64,000 nucleotides of DNA from Pratylenchus scribneri (taxonomy: Eukaryota; Nematoda; Chromadorea; Rhabditida; Pratylenchidae), in assembly GCA_030063045.1 (NCBI GenBank), contig JAQSEB010000008.1:682001-746000 (forward strand). Reading direction: 5' to 3'. Below are positions 36,504 through 48,754 of this stretch, piece after piece. A program made the translations under genes and the position numbers. Under the pieces are notes generated by a model. That model was not told the origin of the DNA, made no database searches, and saw nothing but the letters and a program-made list of their open reading frames with translations. Numbering within the stretch: the first letter of the stretch is position 1; each line of letters opens with the position of its first letter.

Positions 36504-39500
36504 TCATTTATCAATTCCTTTTTGCTGTTTTTCTCCTTCCTGAGTCCATTTTGCAGGATTTGCTTTGCAAAAAATTACAAAGACCAAATTAGTGAGGAAC
36601 AAAACGGCGGCATACAAATAGAAAACGCGTTGATATTCCCAAAATTGTCCTCCGTGGGAAGTCATTGCCGGAATGAGGAATGAGCCGGTAAAAATGGTGA
36701 CACAAAGTGTGGTTTGGACACCGACCATTGTTGTGCTGGAATATTGGGCGGAGACGAGTACAACACTTTTGGTGAAGCCACCGCTATTTAGGCCGAGAAT
36801 ACCTGTTCAAATATAATTAAAATTTAATTGTTTTTGAAATAAAAAAAATTATTTATGTTAAAAAATTGGAAGATATCAACTATTGGATCCTCACTCAATT
36901 TAATAGGACGAAAGGAATGGGAAATATTTAATTTGAAGAAAAAATAACTAAAATGATATCGTAAACGAATTGATAAATTTTAATGGATATATATTATAGT
37001 TTAACAAAGATTTTGTTTAAATTTAACCAATTCTAAGTTTGATGAACCAAAAAAGAGAAAAACAGTCTAAACTGTTTAATGTTCCTTAATTTTTGATCAA
37101 ATCATTATAAATTATATCATTTCATGCAACTTGATAAGATCTATCGATTGATAATGGTTTGTAAAATCTCTTCGCCATTTTCGTCCCTTTTTTAGACAAA
37201 TTATAATTAAATGATATATCTAAAATAACAAATAATATCCAGGAAAAATTATTTATTTTGTTTTTATTAAATTTTAATAAAACATACCAATGCAAAGGAC
37301 CAGAAAAAAGACAACCGGCCAACGGGGAAATGTTTCAGGCGGGAAAAAGGAGGCCAAAATGAAGAAAATTGCGGCACCGCAAAATGCCACTGAATTACAA
37401 AAACGAACCTAAAAAATATTAAATTAATTTGAAATTAATTTGAATTTCAAAAAAAATAAAAAAAAAATAAATTAAATTTCAAAAAATTTAATTTAAATTT
37501 CAAAAAATTTAATTTAAATTTCAAAAAAAAAATTCAAAGAAAATTAATTAAAAAATAAATTTCAAAATATTTAATTAAATTTCTAAAATATTAAATTTCA
37601 AAAAAATTACCTTAAAAATGTCCGAAACCTTGGGCAAATGATCAGTGACCATTCCGGTTGCCCATTTAGTGGAGAATTGAATTACCAAAGGCAATGCCGA
37701 CAATAGACCAGTCTCACTGTTGGTGAAATGCATTGCCGAAACAAGGAACATTGGCAGGAAAGTGTTGGCAAATTGGATGACAAGGAAATTGCCAAGGACA
37801 GCACAGAAGATTGCCCAAATTGGTCCGGTACTTAGAATTTTGCGATACGGTGGCTAAAATAGAAATATTTTTATATGAATATATCAAGAACAATATATTT
37901 ATTATTACTGAAAATTGGCAAATTCTATTAAATTTTGGCCTGGAAAATTTTGGAATTCTCGACTTCTAGTAAATCCATAAACTCGAGAATAAGCTCATTT
38001 CAATTCTTCATGATCGATTTTGTAAATGGAATTTCAATTTCAACGGTTTAAAGTTTAGAAAAAAGTTAGTAAACTAAAACCAGTTTGGGTTTAAACAACA
38101 GTTCAGCTTCAGCTTTTCAAAACAACTTAAACCGTTCTGAAAATGAAATTTCACAAACTAAATCGATTATATACAATTGAATAAACTAATTTAGAAGCTG
38201 AGATTTCCAAAATTTTTTAATAAACCAGTATGTAGTAAATTTTAGAATTTACTAATTTCAAATATTTCCACAATAGATTCACTCACCTTTGAATGGCCCT
38301 GAGGCAAATTTGCCTTTCCCAAACGGATTATGGCCAATTCTTGGTCACTAAGCCATGGATGATCCAAAGGGTCATCACGGTAGAAGAATGCCCAAAGGGC
38401 AGTGAGTGTGAGGCCAAGGGCAGAATGGACGAAAAATACGGAGGGCCAACCAACTAAATGGGATATTAATTTGGATGAAATTGAATTTAGGAATACATTT
38501 ATCGCAGAGAAAACCAGTCAAAGGCATCGAAATGATCACACTCAATTGGATATAGCCAGAAAGGATGGCCAGAAAAGTGCCTAAAATTTATTTACCATTG
38601 TGGATTCCCTTCATTCGTCGAACCCTTTTCGGCCTGCGGTGCCCAAGCTGTACAAATTGCACCAACCACAGGGAATAAATTGGTTATGGAAAGGCCAAGG
38701 ACCATTCGGCTGATCAAAAGCGCATAAAAATTCAGGGAGGCGGCCAAAGGGATGAGCACAGTGGCCAAAGAGACAGCCAAGCCAATGGCCAATTGAGTTC
38801 GCCAAGGGCCAAAAAATTGCATCGACCAACCGACGGGGAAAATAAGGAAAAGACAGGCACCGAAAGTGCCTTGAAAATTTTTGACGTATATTAAAGAAAT
38901 GAATTTATGTTGGCTGACCGGCGAGTAAAAAGCTCTTTTGTAAATTTGTGAATTGAAATCGCCTATCAGCCAAAGGCAATGACCAACTGGCATAATTATG
39001 TGTAGAATTTGTTATATCATTTGTCCAAAGAGGCGATTGGGTAATATCCATCATGACAGTCAGGGCTGGGTTGAAGCAAATTACACTGTGAAAAATAGAG
39101 GAAGTTTAATTGATAAAGATATTATTTTATTTGCAGAAAGAATATTACATTCCAGAAATTTTCGAATTGGAAATTAATCTTTTTTGAACTATATAATTTA
39201 TTAAATCAGATTTCTTTAATCTTTCGATCCTCCTAGGGCTAAATAATTTAAAATTTAAAAAAATTTTAAATCTATTTAAGCCATGAAACTTTGTTATGGT
39301 CAAAATATATGGCTTAAAAATTAGTATTTTTCGAAACCGAAAACTTTTCTTTAAATAAAATATTTTCCATTTTAATTTTTAATGGATGAATTGTAGAATT
39401 TTGGATATTTTTTTTGTTAATTTAATGTATTCGCCATCATATTTCAGAATTTTCCTGTTCGTCAAGTTTTATTTTCTTTCCGAAAATGTTCGCCAAGTTT

Positions 39501-41005
39501 TATTTCTTTCCGGAAAATGTTCGCCAAGTTTTATTTCTTTCCGGAAAATGTTCGCCAAGTTTTATTTCTTTCCGGAAAATGTTCGCCAAGTTTTATTTCT
39601 TTCCGGAAAATGTTCGCCAAGTTTTATTTCTTTCCGGAAAATGTTCGCCAAGTTATATTTCTTTCCGGAAAATGTTCGCAAAGTTTTATTTCTTTCCGAA
39701 AAATGTTCGCAAAGTTTTATTTCTTTCCGGAAAATGTTCGCCAAGTTTTATTTCTTTCCGGAAAATGTTCGCCAAGTTTTATTTCTTTCCGGAAAATGTT
39801 CGCCAAGTTTTATTTCTTTCCGGAAAATGTTCGCCAAGTTTTATTTTTTCTGGAAAATGTTCGCCAAGTTTTATTTCTTTCCGGAAAATGTTCGCCAAGT
39901 TTTATTTCTTTCCGGAAAATGTTCGCCAAGTTTTATTTCTTTCCGGAAAATGTTCGCCAAGTTTTATTTTTTCTGGAAAATGTTCGCCAAGTTTTATTTC
40001 TTTCCGGAAAATGTTCGCCAAGTTTTATTTCTTTCCGGAAAATGTTCGCCAAGTTTTATTTCTTTCCGGAAAATGTTCGCCAAGTTTTATTTTTTCTGGA
40101 AAATGTTCGCCAAGTTTTATTTTTTCTGGAAAATGTTCGCCAAGTTTTATTTTTTCTGGAAAATGTTCGCCAAGTTTTATTTCTTTCCGGAAAATGTTCG
40201 CCAAGTTTTATTTCTTTCCGGAAAATGTTCGCCAAGTTTTATTTCTTTCCGGAAAATGTTCGCCAAGTTTTATTTCTTTCCGGAAAATGTTCGCCAAGAT
40301 TTATTTCTTTCCGGAAAATGTTCGCCAAGTTTTATTTCTTTCCTGAAAATGTTCGCCAAGTTTTATTTCTTTCCGGAAAATGTTCGCCAAATTTTATTTC
40401 TTTCCGAAAAATGTTCGCCAAATTTTATTTCTTTCCGAAAAATGTTCGCCAAATTTTATTTCTTTCCGGAAAATGTTCGCCAAGTTTTATTTTTTCTGGA
40501 AAATGTTCGCCAATTTTTATTTCTTTCCGGAAAATATTCGCCAACTTTTATTTCTTTCCGGAAAATGTTCGCCAAGTTTTAATTCTTTCCGGAAAATGTT
40601 CGCCAAGTTTTATTTCTTTGGTTTTAATTTAATATATTTTATTTCCAATCATCATATTTTAGAATATAATTTTGAATTAAACATGAGAAAATATTGTTGA
40701 TTAAGAATAAACAAATTATTACTAGAAAAAGCTATGCGGAATTAAAATTTCGAGTAAATTTAATGAATTAATGAAATGTATGCCCATATTTTTAAATAAA
40801 TTAAAAATTACCATCCAAGAACGAGTGACAAGAACAATGTTCCCAAAATGAGAATCAAATAGCGCACAAATGGTCCCAATGGCCGGCGCATTCTGACCTT
40901 CCCACTCCTTTGGGATGAAGACATTGTGGTGGGCGTATCCATATCCGTGTGCCAAACTCGAGAATTATTGTCCAGCGCCAAAGGGGACGAATTTTTTATG
41001 GACAT
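36504..41005 (-). CDS. SLC17-family anion/phosphate transporter (MFS), 506 aa
   Basis: Multi-pass major facilitator of the SLC17 (sodium/phosphate, organic anion, vesicular glutamate-like) family. Eight exons: 41005-40812, 39085-38919, 38869-38624, 38580-38497, 38453-38287, 37853-37611, 37408-37288, 36802-36504. Phases 2, 1, 1, 1, 0, 0, 1 close to 507 codons with the stop. Family-typical stretches are the N-terminal membrane helix ending SLVLGCVICFNPALTVMM, the glycosylatable loop NDITNSTHNY, FPVVGAICTAWAPQAEKG, GYIQLSVIISMPLTGFLCD, GWPSVFFVHSALGLTLTALW, PPYRKILSTGPIWAIF and GLNSGGFTKSVVLVSAQYSS. The length is normal and the reading frame is intact. I cannot tell substrate or subfamily. Intron 1 (1.73 kb) carries the 31 bp minisatellite; introns 5 and 7 carry palindromic elements. 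Confidence 0.92.
36880..37165. repeat. Degenerate palindromic element in SLC17 intron 7
   Basis: It shares words with family C (gataagatctatcgattgat, gatcaaat, taaactgtttaat) and lies inside intron 36803-37287, but its arms are too decayed to define ends. Confidence 0.35.
37955..38240. repeat. Palindromic MITE-like element (family C) in SLC17 intron 5
   Basis: gatcgattttgtaaatggaa plus tttcaatttcaacggttta pairs with the reverse complement of 38128-38175. It occupies most of intron 37854-38286. Confidence 0.7.
39470..40622. repeat. 31 bp minisatellite, about 37 copies, in SLC17 intron 1
   Basis: Highly uniform unit ttttatttctttccggaaaa plus tgttcgccaag. A 29 bp variant with tttttctggaaaa recurs in clusters. 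Copies at the right end (40380-40600) carry more substitutions. Each unit contains the palindrome tttccggaaa. All plus frames stay open, giving false proteins of up to 398 codons; real splice sites place the array wholly in intron 1 of the transporter gene. Confidence 0.95.
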
Positions 41006-42943
41006 TTTTGAAAGTGGAATTGATTGGACCCAAGGGTAGTAGACGAATTATTTTTTAGATCGGGAAAAATTATTGTTCAAGGCCTAAAATGGAAAGGGGA
41101 TCAATTATTCAATAAATGATTGATCAAGTAAATTAAATTGATTGGACCCAAGAGTAGATGAATTTATTTTTGTTAGGGAAAAATGATTTGTTCAAGGTCT
41201 TAAATGGAAAAAGGTGATAATTTCAATAAAATGATTGATCCGGATTTATAAGCAAATGCATATTTTTTGTTTGTACTCTAATGGGTACATATAAATAATG
41301 TTAAATGTTTTAAGAGTAACTTTATTTTGCATATTTTTTTTTTAAATATATTTTTGCCCTTTTTGGCAAAAAATGTCCTTCAAAACGCAATAAAACCCGA
41401 AAAATTGTACATTTTTTTTGTATATTTTTAGAGTTCTTTCGGAATTTGCATATTTTCCTATTTTTCGTGCACATAAATCCGTGCTCTATTGATCATATTT
41501 TAACGTAATTTTGAGTTTTGATCGAAAAATGGGAATAATAAATTAATGGGAATAATAAATAAATTTGTGGAATGGATGGGTACAATAAAAACCCATTAAA
41601 CTTTTGCAATTTTTACATAAAAAGAGAAGCCAATTTTCCTATTAAACATATGCCCATGTGATAGGGAAAAAGGATGTGTTCATTTCATTTTGGAAGCCGC
41701 CATAAAATGAACATTAAAATTGAGGAAATTGGTAAGTTGTTTGAAAGACAAATGACAAATGTGATTGGGGCGATAAAAAATTTGGAAGAACATATTTTGA
41801 GGAAAGGGCTGATAAGCCATCGGAACATAGGCCAAAAGGAAGAAAGTTCAGTGCCAGGCCAAGAACCAATGAGGGAATTGAGGGATTGGCCAATTTGATG
41901 GAACACGGAAAAAGGGAATTAGCCAAGTCAAATGAGTAAAAATGTTAGCAAACAAAAAAAATGGAGGAACCGAATTGAACTATTTGTTACGTAAAAATGA
42001 GGCAAAAAGTTGAGAAAAACAAAGGAAGGAGACAAACAAAAAAGTGGGTGGAGGGAGGCGGAGGATATGGCGCGGATTAATCACCGAAATTAAATATTTT
42101 TTATTTATTTTTACTTTGTGCTATTTTTATCCAAGTCTATTTTTGAATTTTGAGTCACATTTTTCGGATTAAAATGAATTTATTAACCTGGCATTTTATT
42201 TGTAAAAACAGAAATAGATGGAAAATTTTTCAAATTAAATACCAAAAATTCGGGTAAAATGCAAAATATTTACAGAAATTCCATGAAAAGATTCATATAT
42301 AAATTTGTCATATAAATTCAAAATAAAATTAATTAGAAGAATGAATGGTATTGCATTTGAAATAAATAGTTTAAAAATGAACGGAGGAATATTAATGGAA
42401 AAAATGTTGAGAAATGGTGTGGGGGAATTTGTTTGAAGGGGGTTCCGCCCGGAAATAGAAAATCAATCATCAAGAAATCAACCATTCACATGAATAGGGC
42501 ACGGTTGATATGCAAATGTATATTTTTGCATTTTTTGGCTAAAATTGTCCTTTAAAAATACAAAGTATAATTTAGGCACTTTTTCGTGCATGTAAATCCG
42601 CTCCATATTCATATGAATTTTTGTATTAATGATGAATTTTAATTTATTCTATGATTTATTGAACCAGATTTATATTATTATTAACAATTAATTTATAATA
42701 CATTTACATTTACACATATATGACATATGCTTTTTTATTGATTTCAACAGAATTGTGGAATAAATTTCACCTAATATTAAAAATTTATATTAAAAAATTG
42801 TCATTATTTATCTGAAGAATAGAATAGAATAATATAAATGTTTCAAAGAACATTCAGTGTACTGATAAACTACTCTATCCAAAATTATTATCAAATCATT
42901 CATCTTTGCTTAACATCAATCAATCAAATTCTTGCTTCATTTT
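41006..42943. other. Spacer between SLC17 and RNase H1 genes; one weak open frame
   Basis: Presumed promoter of the SLC17 gene at its left. A plus-strand frame at 41674-41898 (from an internal Met at 41707, MNIKIEEIGKLFERQMTNVI) looks helical and protein-like, but it is short and unsupported. The rest is AT-rich. Confidence 0.4.
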
Positions 42944-43061
42944 TCATTGTTGGCACAAATCCCTTCCACGTTTTGCCAGCCAATCGGCCATATTATTCCC
43001 ATAGCTCTTGTCACTATCATCGTTTTGATGGCCTCGAACATATTCCATGGTGACTTGAATC

Positions 43062-44533
43062 CAGAGATTGGTATATATATGATATAGGAAAATGTATATG
43101 TATAGGTGATTCTATACATATACATATACAATTCTATACATATACATATACGTTTACAAGAGGCCATGTATATGTGGATGTAGAGTATAGCTGGAAAATA
43201 TTATGTATATGTAGAGGTGTTTTCCTATACATTTTGCTATACATATAGCTTGATTTCTATACATCAAAATTAAGGGAATTTCCTTATTTTTTCATATTTT
43301 TTTCTGGCATTTTGTAATTTTTTTTTCAAAAAGTGACAATTTATTTATTGCTCCATTCTGCACAAGTGTAAAAGTTGAATATTCGAATATCTTTTATTCA
43401 TAAAAGCAATTATATTTTAATAATTAAAAATAATTATTGAATATATATTTTAATATATCTTTTCAGAATTTTAAATATGGATATGGATGATATTATTAAT
43501 GAACAAGAAGATGGAAATCAGCAAAATGCCGGCTCTAATTTGAATGAAATTATTTTGAATGAAGAAAGAGATGAAAATCAGGAACAAGAGGTTTCCAAAA
43601 CCAAATCCAAACGAACAGATCCAGCTTGGCAATTTTTTGACATTAATAAAGAGAAAAAGGAATGGAAATGCCTAATCAAAAAATGCACAAAAACATATAA
43701 ATACACAACAGAATGCCCTAGTGCAAATTTGGCCAATTTACATTTAAAATCGCAACATCTAAAAGAGTTTAAAATTGTCGAAGAAGAGAGAAATAAAAAT
43801 GCAGCTGCTGGTCCAACAGTAAAAAAGCGAAAAATTGATGATCCAAAACAACAAAAATTGACATTTGCATCTGCAAAAAAATATTCGAAGGATAATCCAA
43901 AGTAGGAAACTTATTTTGCCCACATATTTGAATTAATTAAGGCAATTAAAATTCAATGAATCCATTATATTTTATTGCTGTAAACCAAATGTGACAATTT
44001 ACCAATTAAAATCGGATGAATTTCGAGGTTTATTTTCGGTTGCCGATTCACAATTAAATGTATTATTTTTAATTTAAATATTGCTTTTATTATTGTCTCA
44101 AATTTCAATAGGTTCCATCAGGAATTGCGACTGAAAAAAGAAGGAACAGAATGGGTTCAGAACTTTTGAATCATAAATTATTCATCCATTTGAACAAAAG
44201 GAAAAAAGAAGGAACAGATACAGAATTTGTTCTGAACTTTTAAACCAGAAATATTTATCCATTTGAACAAAGGAAATTTGATTAATTGTTACTCGATATA
44301 AATTTTGCAATATTTATTACATTTATTGTCATTTTAAATAAAAGAAAATTTTTTTATTATAAATTAAAATTTTCGAAAATGTATAGGAAAACTGCTATAC
44401 TCTACATATACATATACTCTACATATATATGAAATAAAAAATGTATATGTAAATGTATACTTAGATATACATGAGGTCATGTATATGTAAATGTAGAGTA
44501 TAGTTAGAAAATTTCCATGTATACCAATCTCTG
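43062..44533 (+). mobile_element. hAT-superfamily transposon, internally deleted, 1472 bp
   Basis: Terminal inverted repeats begin cagagattggtata on the left (43062) and its exact complement tataccaatctctg on the right, at least 13-14 bp. It is flanked by a perfect 8 bp direct repeat cttgaatc (43054-43061 and 44534-44541). An 8 bp duplication with CAGNG-type ends is diagnostic of hAT. Subterminal regions are packed with tatacatatac and tagagtatag words on both sides. It carries a BED zinc-finger exon but no recognisable transposase catalytic region, so it is probably non-autonomous. Confidence 0.9.
43477..43905 (+). CDS. BED-type zinc-finger fragment of a hAT transposase
   Basis: 142 codons inside the element, preceded by an acceptor-like tatcttttcag. 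An acidic N-terminus is followed by a basic stretch KTKSKRTDPAWQFFDIN, then a BED-like finger: WKCLIKKC (Cys pair), SANLANLHLKSQH (His side). It continues with a nuclear-signal-like KKRKIDD and QQKLTFASAKKYS, as in full hAT transposases just before the catalytic part. Here a stop follows at once and the DDE/hAT dimerisation region is missing. It may act only as a DNA-binding fragment, or not be expressed. Confidence 0.75.
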   Translation: MDMDDIINEQEDGNQQNAGSNLNEIILNEERDENQEQEVSKTKSKRTDPAWQFFDINKEKKEWKCLIKKCTKTYKYTTECPSANLANLHLKSQHLKEFKIVEEERNKNAAAGPTVKKRKIDDPKQQKLTFASAKKYSKDNPK

Positions 44534-45660
44534 CTTGAATCCCAGTTCGGTCTAAAATTTGGATCCATCGCTCCAAATAGTCGACATTTTCAGCAGGACT
44601 TCCATCGCGTAAACGCCATCCACGTCCACGCTCTTTCCATTCTCGCATGTTGTCGAAGCAAGTCTCTACATATCTGCTATCCGTGCAGATATGAACAGCT
44701 TCATAGTCTGAATATTGTCAAAATTATTTTCAGAATTTGAATTTGGTAAATCTAAACATGAATGCAAATTTAGTCGATAATTTACGGTTATCTCCGGAAG
44801 GAAGCTGTTTTACATAAAAATGAGGATCCCCATTATGAGTGATAAGGATTACAATGATTACGGATATGTGAGATGATAACCTTTATCTATGAATGACCCT
44901 ATGAAGGATTGTAATTGCAATTTTCTAAGTTCATTCCGGAAGGATTATAATTGCGGTTGTAATTTTCTAAGTTCATTCCGAAAAGGAATTGTTATCAGAC
45001 GGCACGTGGGTGTTCCTTTATCTTTCCATAATTGACTCAAAAAATTGGCTCCTGGGATAACCGAAAAGCACCAGTTACAATTAATCACCCTTCCCAGAAT
45101 GGTTTTTTTTAAAATCAAATTGCCTTCTTCCCTTAAGATAAATGGAATAGGAATACAGATTGGAAACCCTTAAGGAAAGGTGAACCTCGTTCATATGCTT
45201 GCTGAGTGGCCACAATTGCTGCCATCAATTCCGCCCGATTGCTGGTCAATCTTTGGTCAATAAGTGCAGCGCAAATGTTGTATCGATGAGAACGACCCCA
45301 GAAAATGCCATAGCCAGCCTTCAAAGAATTTTCTGATATTTGAATTTTGGATGGCTAACCATTTCGCAATCTGGTCCATTTTCATAGGCGGAACCATCTG
45401 TGAACACAATTGGAATGCCATCCGATGTGTAATAGCTCCCACGGCAATGATGATCCGGAGGTTCATCTTTAAAGATTGATTATTTTATTATTTTCTAAAA
45501 AATCTTTACCGTTGTCATCATCCGTAATCCAATCGAAAGCATCGGCAAATGTATTAAATTGTTCAGGTCGAAAGCGAGGACATCGGCGTTCAAAATTGGT
45601 TCGACTCCAATAAATGCCACGATGCTGTCCATTATTGATGGCATAGAAGAAATTTGACAT

Positions 45661-46687
45661 TTTAAGTGTGCTTCTCAACAGCAATAATAGCTGAATTTTT
45701 GTTTATTACTGAAAAAATAAATTTGTTATTTGCTGAATTCCTTTAAAATCAGGTCCTAGGTAAATTATGCCGCGAGGAGACGTCAATGCCAGATTAAAAT
45801 TTTAATGTAGGAATTGAGAAAAATGAAATTTATTATTAAACAAATTGCGGCGGGCGATTTCATATCCATTTTGTTAAGGATTCCGAGGAAATCATTTTAT
45901 TAAACTATATATACAATCGTCTTTTTCCGATCAATTTTCCCATATTTAATGTGGGAATGGATAAATTGTTGGTTGCTTCTTAAATTGTAGAAAAAAATAG
46001 GGAATAAATTATATTTTGGCCTATACTTCCTCCATGCGGGGATTGCAAAAAATGTTCTACGGGTTAGTGGGAAGGTGCTGGTTGCCTGACATTTGAAAGG
46101 CTGGAGGAAGGAAGAGCTCATTTGCATTTGGCCATAAATTTTAGAGATAGAACAAAATCATTCTCCGGTAAAGATGAATAAACCTATAGAAGAATGAGTA
46201 TAAAATGTTCTCTATATGACCTTTCGCTTATAGATGAAATTTTAATTAATTATTGATCTTGCAATTAAATATTCAACAATTTGTGCTGCAAAATTCCAGT
46301 CTATAAAAGAGCTGATCGATAACGATATTAAGCTCAGATTAATTAAAGTAATTTACATAAATATAACTCTCTCCAATTGGGAAGAACGAAGAAGCTCTAT
46401 TGACATAATTTATTATACGTATTATAAATTAATTTTACAATATATCTATTGACCTTGCAATTGCAAATTAAAATAATACATAAATTTAATATAGATTGTT
46501 AATTTTTCCATAATTGTTCAACTCTGATTTAATAAAATAATTGTCATTCATTAATTTATTATTCAAAATTTTGTTTATGGAATGCAGAAAAATATTATAA
46601 TTATAATTTAATAAATAGCAGAGGGTCAGTTGATTATTCATCCTATCATTTGATCTCTTCTCATCTCATCAATCAAATGCTCCTCTT
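45661..46687. other. Spacer between RNase H1 copies A and B
   Basis: No gene is seen. A 75-codon minus frame at 45900-46127 has no support. It is the presumed promoter region of copy A. Confidence 0.5.
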
Positions 46688-47704
46688 TCATTGTTGGCAC
46701 ATTTCGGCCCCACGATTTGCCATCCAATCAGCCATATTATTCCCATTGCTCAAATAGCCATTATCATTTTGATGGCCTCGAACGTATTCCACCGTGATGC
46801 GATCTAGAATCCCATTTTGGTCCAACAATCCGATCCATCGCTCCAAATAGTCGATATTCTTGGCAGTGCGTCTTCGGTCGCGTAAACGCCAACCATCATA
46901 TTTCCATTCGAGCATATTTTCGAAGCAGGTCTTAACATAAGTGCTATCCGTGTAGATGACAAAATTATCATTGCATCCATATGCTGAAAATTGTTTATTA
47001 ATTATAATAATTCAATTCTATAATTATCTGCCAAAATATGATCTTAATCCTGAATTATATTTGATGCTAAATGGAAATATTTTCATTGATTATTTTTTTA
47101 ATTTCAATTAAATTACCCCCTTCCTTTCTAATGACCCAAAAATCAATCACTCTAGCTTACTCTATTAATTAAAATGGGCACATTTAATTAGGCAAAGAAA
47201 TTACCTTTTTCGATTATTTGCTGAGTGGCCACAATTGCTGGCATCAGTTCTGCTCGGCCGTTAGTCAATCTCTGATCAATAAGTGCCGCGTAAATGTTGT
47301 TTTGATGGCCACGACCCCAATAGACACCATAGCCAGCCTACAAATTGCATAAAATTCTCATATGATTAGAAATTTATTATTCCATTAAAACCTTCTCGCA
47401 ATTCTGCCCATTTCCAAAAGCGGCACCGTCTGTGAACACCAATTGAATGCCACCATTTGAATAGTTCAAAGGGCAATAATTGTCCGTATTAGCAGGGAAG
47501 GCATCTTTAAAATTATTTTATTTTTAATTATTTAATTCATTTTATAATAATACAGTGTTCAATGTCCATAATCCAATAGTAGGCATCGTGAAATGTGTAA
47601 AATAATTCTGGATGAGAGCGAGGACATTGGCGTACGAAACTGTTTTGACTCCAATAAATGCCACGATGTTGTCCAGATTTGATGGCATAAAAATAATGTG
47701 ACAT
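46688..47704 (-). CDS. RNase H1, copy B, intact, 230 aa
   Basis: Ribonuclease H1: cleaves RNA in RNA-DNA hybrids (R-loops, replication primers) in nucleus or mitochondrion. Exons: 47704-47554, 47504-47392, 47337-47205, 46983-46688, with phases 1, 0, 1, the same layout as copies A and C. Exon 1 is the hybrid-binding domain (MSHYFYAIKSGQHRGIYW). Catalytic residues are all present: Asp in FTDGAAFGNG, Glu in GRAELMPAIVA, Asp in YTDSTYVK, His in VRGHQNDNG, Asp in NNMADWMANRG. It ends CQQ like copy A. It is slightly short for RNase H1 because the linker is only a few residues. No mitochondrial presequence is seen before the hybrid-binding domain. Confidence 0.9.
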
Positions 47705-48754
47705 TTTTAATAAATGCTCTTGTAGGTAACAATAATTGATGAATTTTTATTTATGGAAATTGGGAATTAAAAACTGATATTTTCAAGAATATATTTTCCT
47801 AAAGATTAATAAATTAGAGTTTCTTATACGGTAAAATAAGCGATGGTGGGACTGAATTTAACAACTATTGGCTTTTTCAACAATAAATAAATTTTCTTGG
47901 CTCACATGTGAGGATTGCTGAGGATGAATAAAATGATTTGATAATTGAATGAATAGTTTCGCAATAAATCAGCGGCTGTAGAAAGAGGGAAGGATGGCGG
48001 AAACGGCTGTCAGCAACCAGCCGCCATTGAGAGAATAATATAAAAAAAAGAACACTGCTTTTATCCTTACATATTTATTCTCTGCATTGAAAATGATACA
48101 AAAATGAATAACCATTACAGGCATTGATCGTTTTATAATATTCGATATAGAATATACAATATATGGCCAACTTATCAATGGGAAAATTCTCATCGTTCAA
48201 GTTCAAACTGCTCTGTTGTTGAGAGAAGGAAGCCACTTTTTATGGCCTAGTTTCATCCTTTGGGAATTTAGAAATCGGATGGAATAGTGGATGAAAGGAG
48301 AAGAGGGGAGAAGAATTTAATTTTACTTGGCACGAGCTATTTGGAGGAATTGGTAATTTTTTTTTGTTTTATAAATTTTAATTTTTAAGCCAATTGTTTT
48401 AAATGTAAAATTATCAATTTGAAATTAAATCGAGAAAATTTTAATAAAATTAATTTATTCAAAAATATATCATCATAAATAATTGTGGTGTATTGTTTGA
48501 GCAAATTTTCCCGGATTATTGTTGCATTTTGTTACAGAAGTGGCCCTCCATAAATGAAATGTGGTCGATGGCGAGCAATTGAAAGGCAAATCAGGAATGG
48601 CAAAACACGGGCCAATAATGGAGAAAATGAAGAATAGAAATACAAAAATGCCATAGGGAAAATGGCATTGGATGGGAAAATTTGGGGTGGTGAATTTTGT
48701 AGGGGATTATGAAAATCTGCAATATTATTTTTTGGACTAAAAATAATAGTCTTC
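47705..48754. other. Spacer between RNase H1 copy B and minisatellite array 3
   Basis: No gene is seen. Bases 48370-48570 are a diverged duplicate of 58080-58275 (shared words include gcaaattttc and attgcattttgtt, in the same order), pointing to a dispersed repeat or an old segmental copy. Confidence 0.5.

Larger units (their letters stand above)
42944..45660 (-). pseudogene. RNase H1 copy A, last exon split by a hAT-type transposon
   Basis: RNase H1 degrades RNA in RNA-DNA hybrids. Exons: 45660-45510 (hybrid-binding domain, FFYAINNGQHRGIYWSRTNF), 45466-45360 (FTDGSAYENG, first catalytic Asp), 45318-45186 (RAELMAA, catalytic Glu), and exon 4 from 44707 (CTDSRYVE, third acidic residue). Exon 4 is interrupted at 44534-44541 and resumes at 43061-42944 with TMEYVRGHQNDD and NNMADWLAK, the His-loop and last Asp. 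Removing the insert and one target-site copy restores an in-frame end matching copy B, so the insertion looks recent. Unspliced, the protein would lose the final 38 residues, including catalytic positions, and read into the element until 44364. Confidence 0.85.

Noticed and set aside
39386..40632. Plus-strand frames of up to 398 codons (FRKMFAKFYFFPENVRQ repeats)
   Set aside because: The 31 bp satellite has no stop in any frame. It lies in an intron of the minus-strand SLC17 gene, whose exons close in phase on both sides.
42937..43167. Minus frame at the end of RNase H1 copy A as a separate protein
   Set aside because: It is the wrong frame of the split RNase H1 exon running into transposon end sequence.
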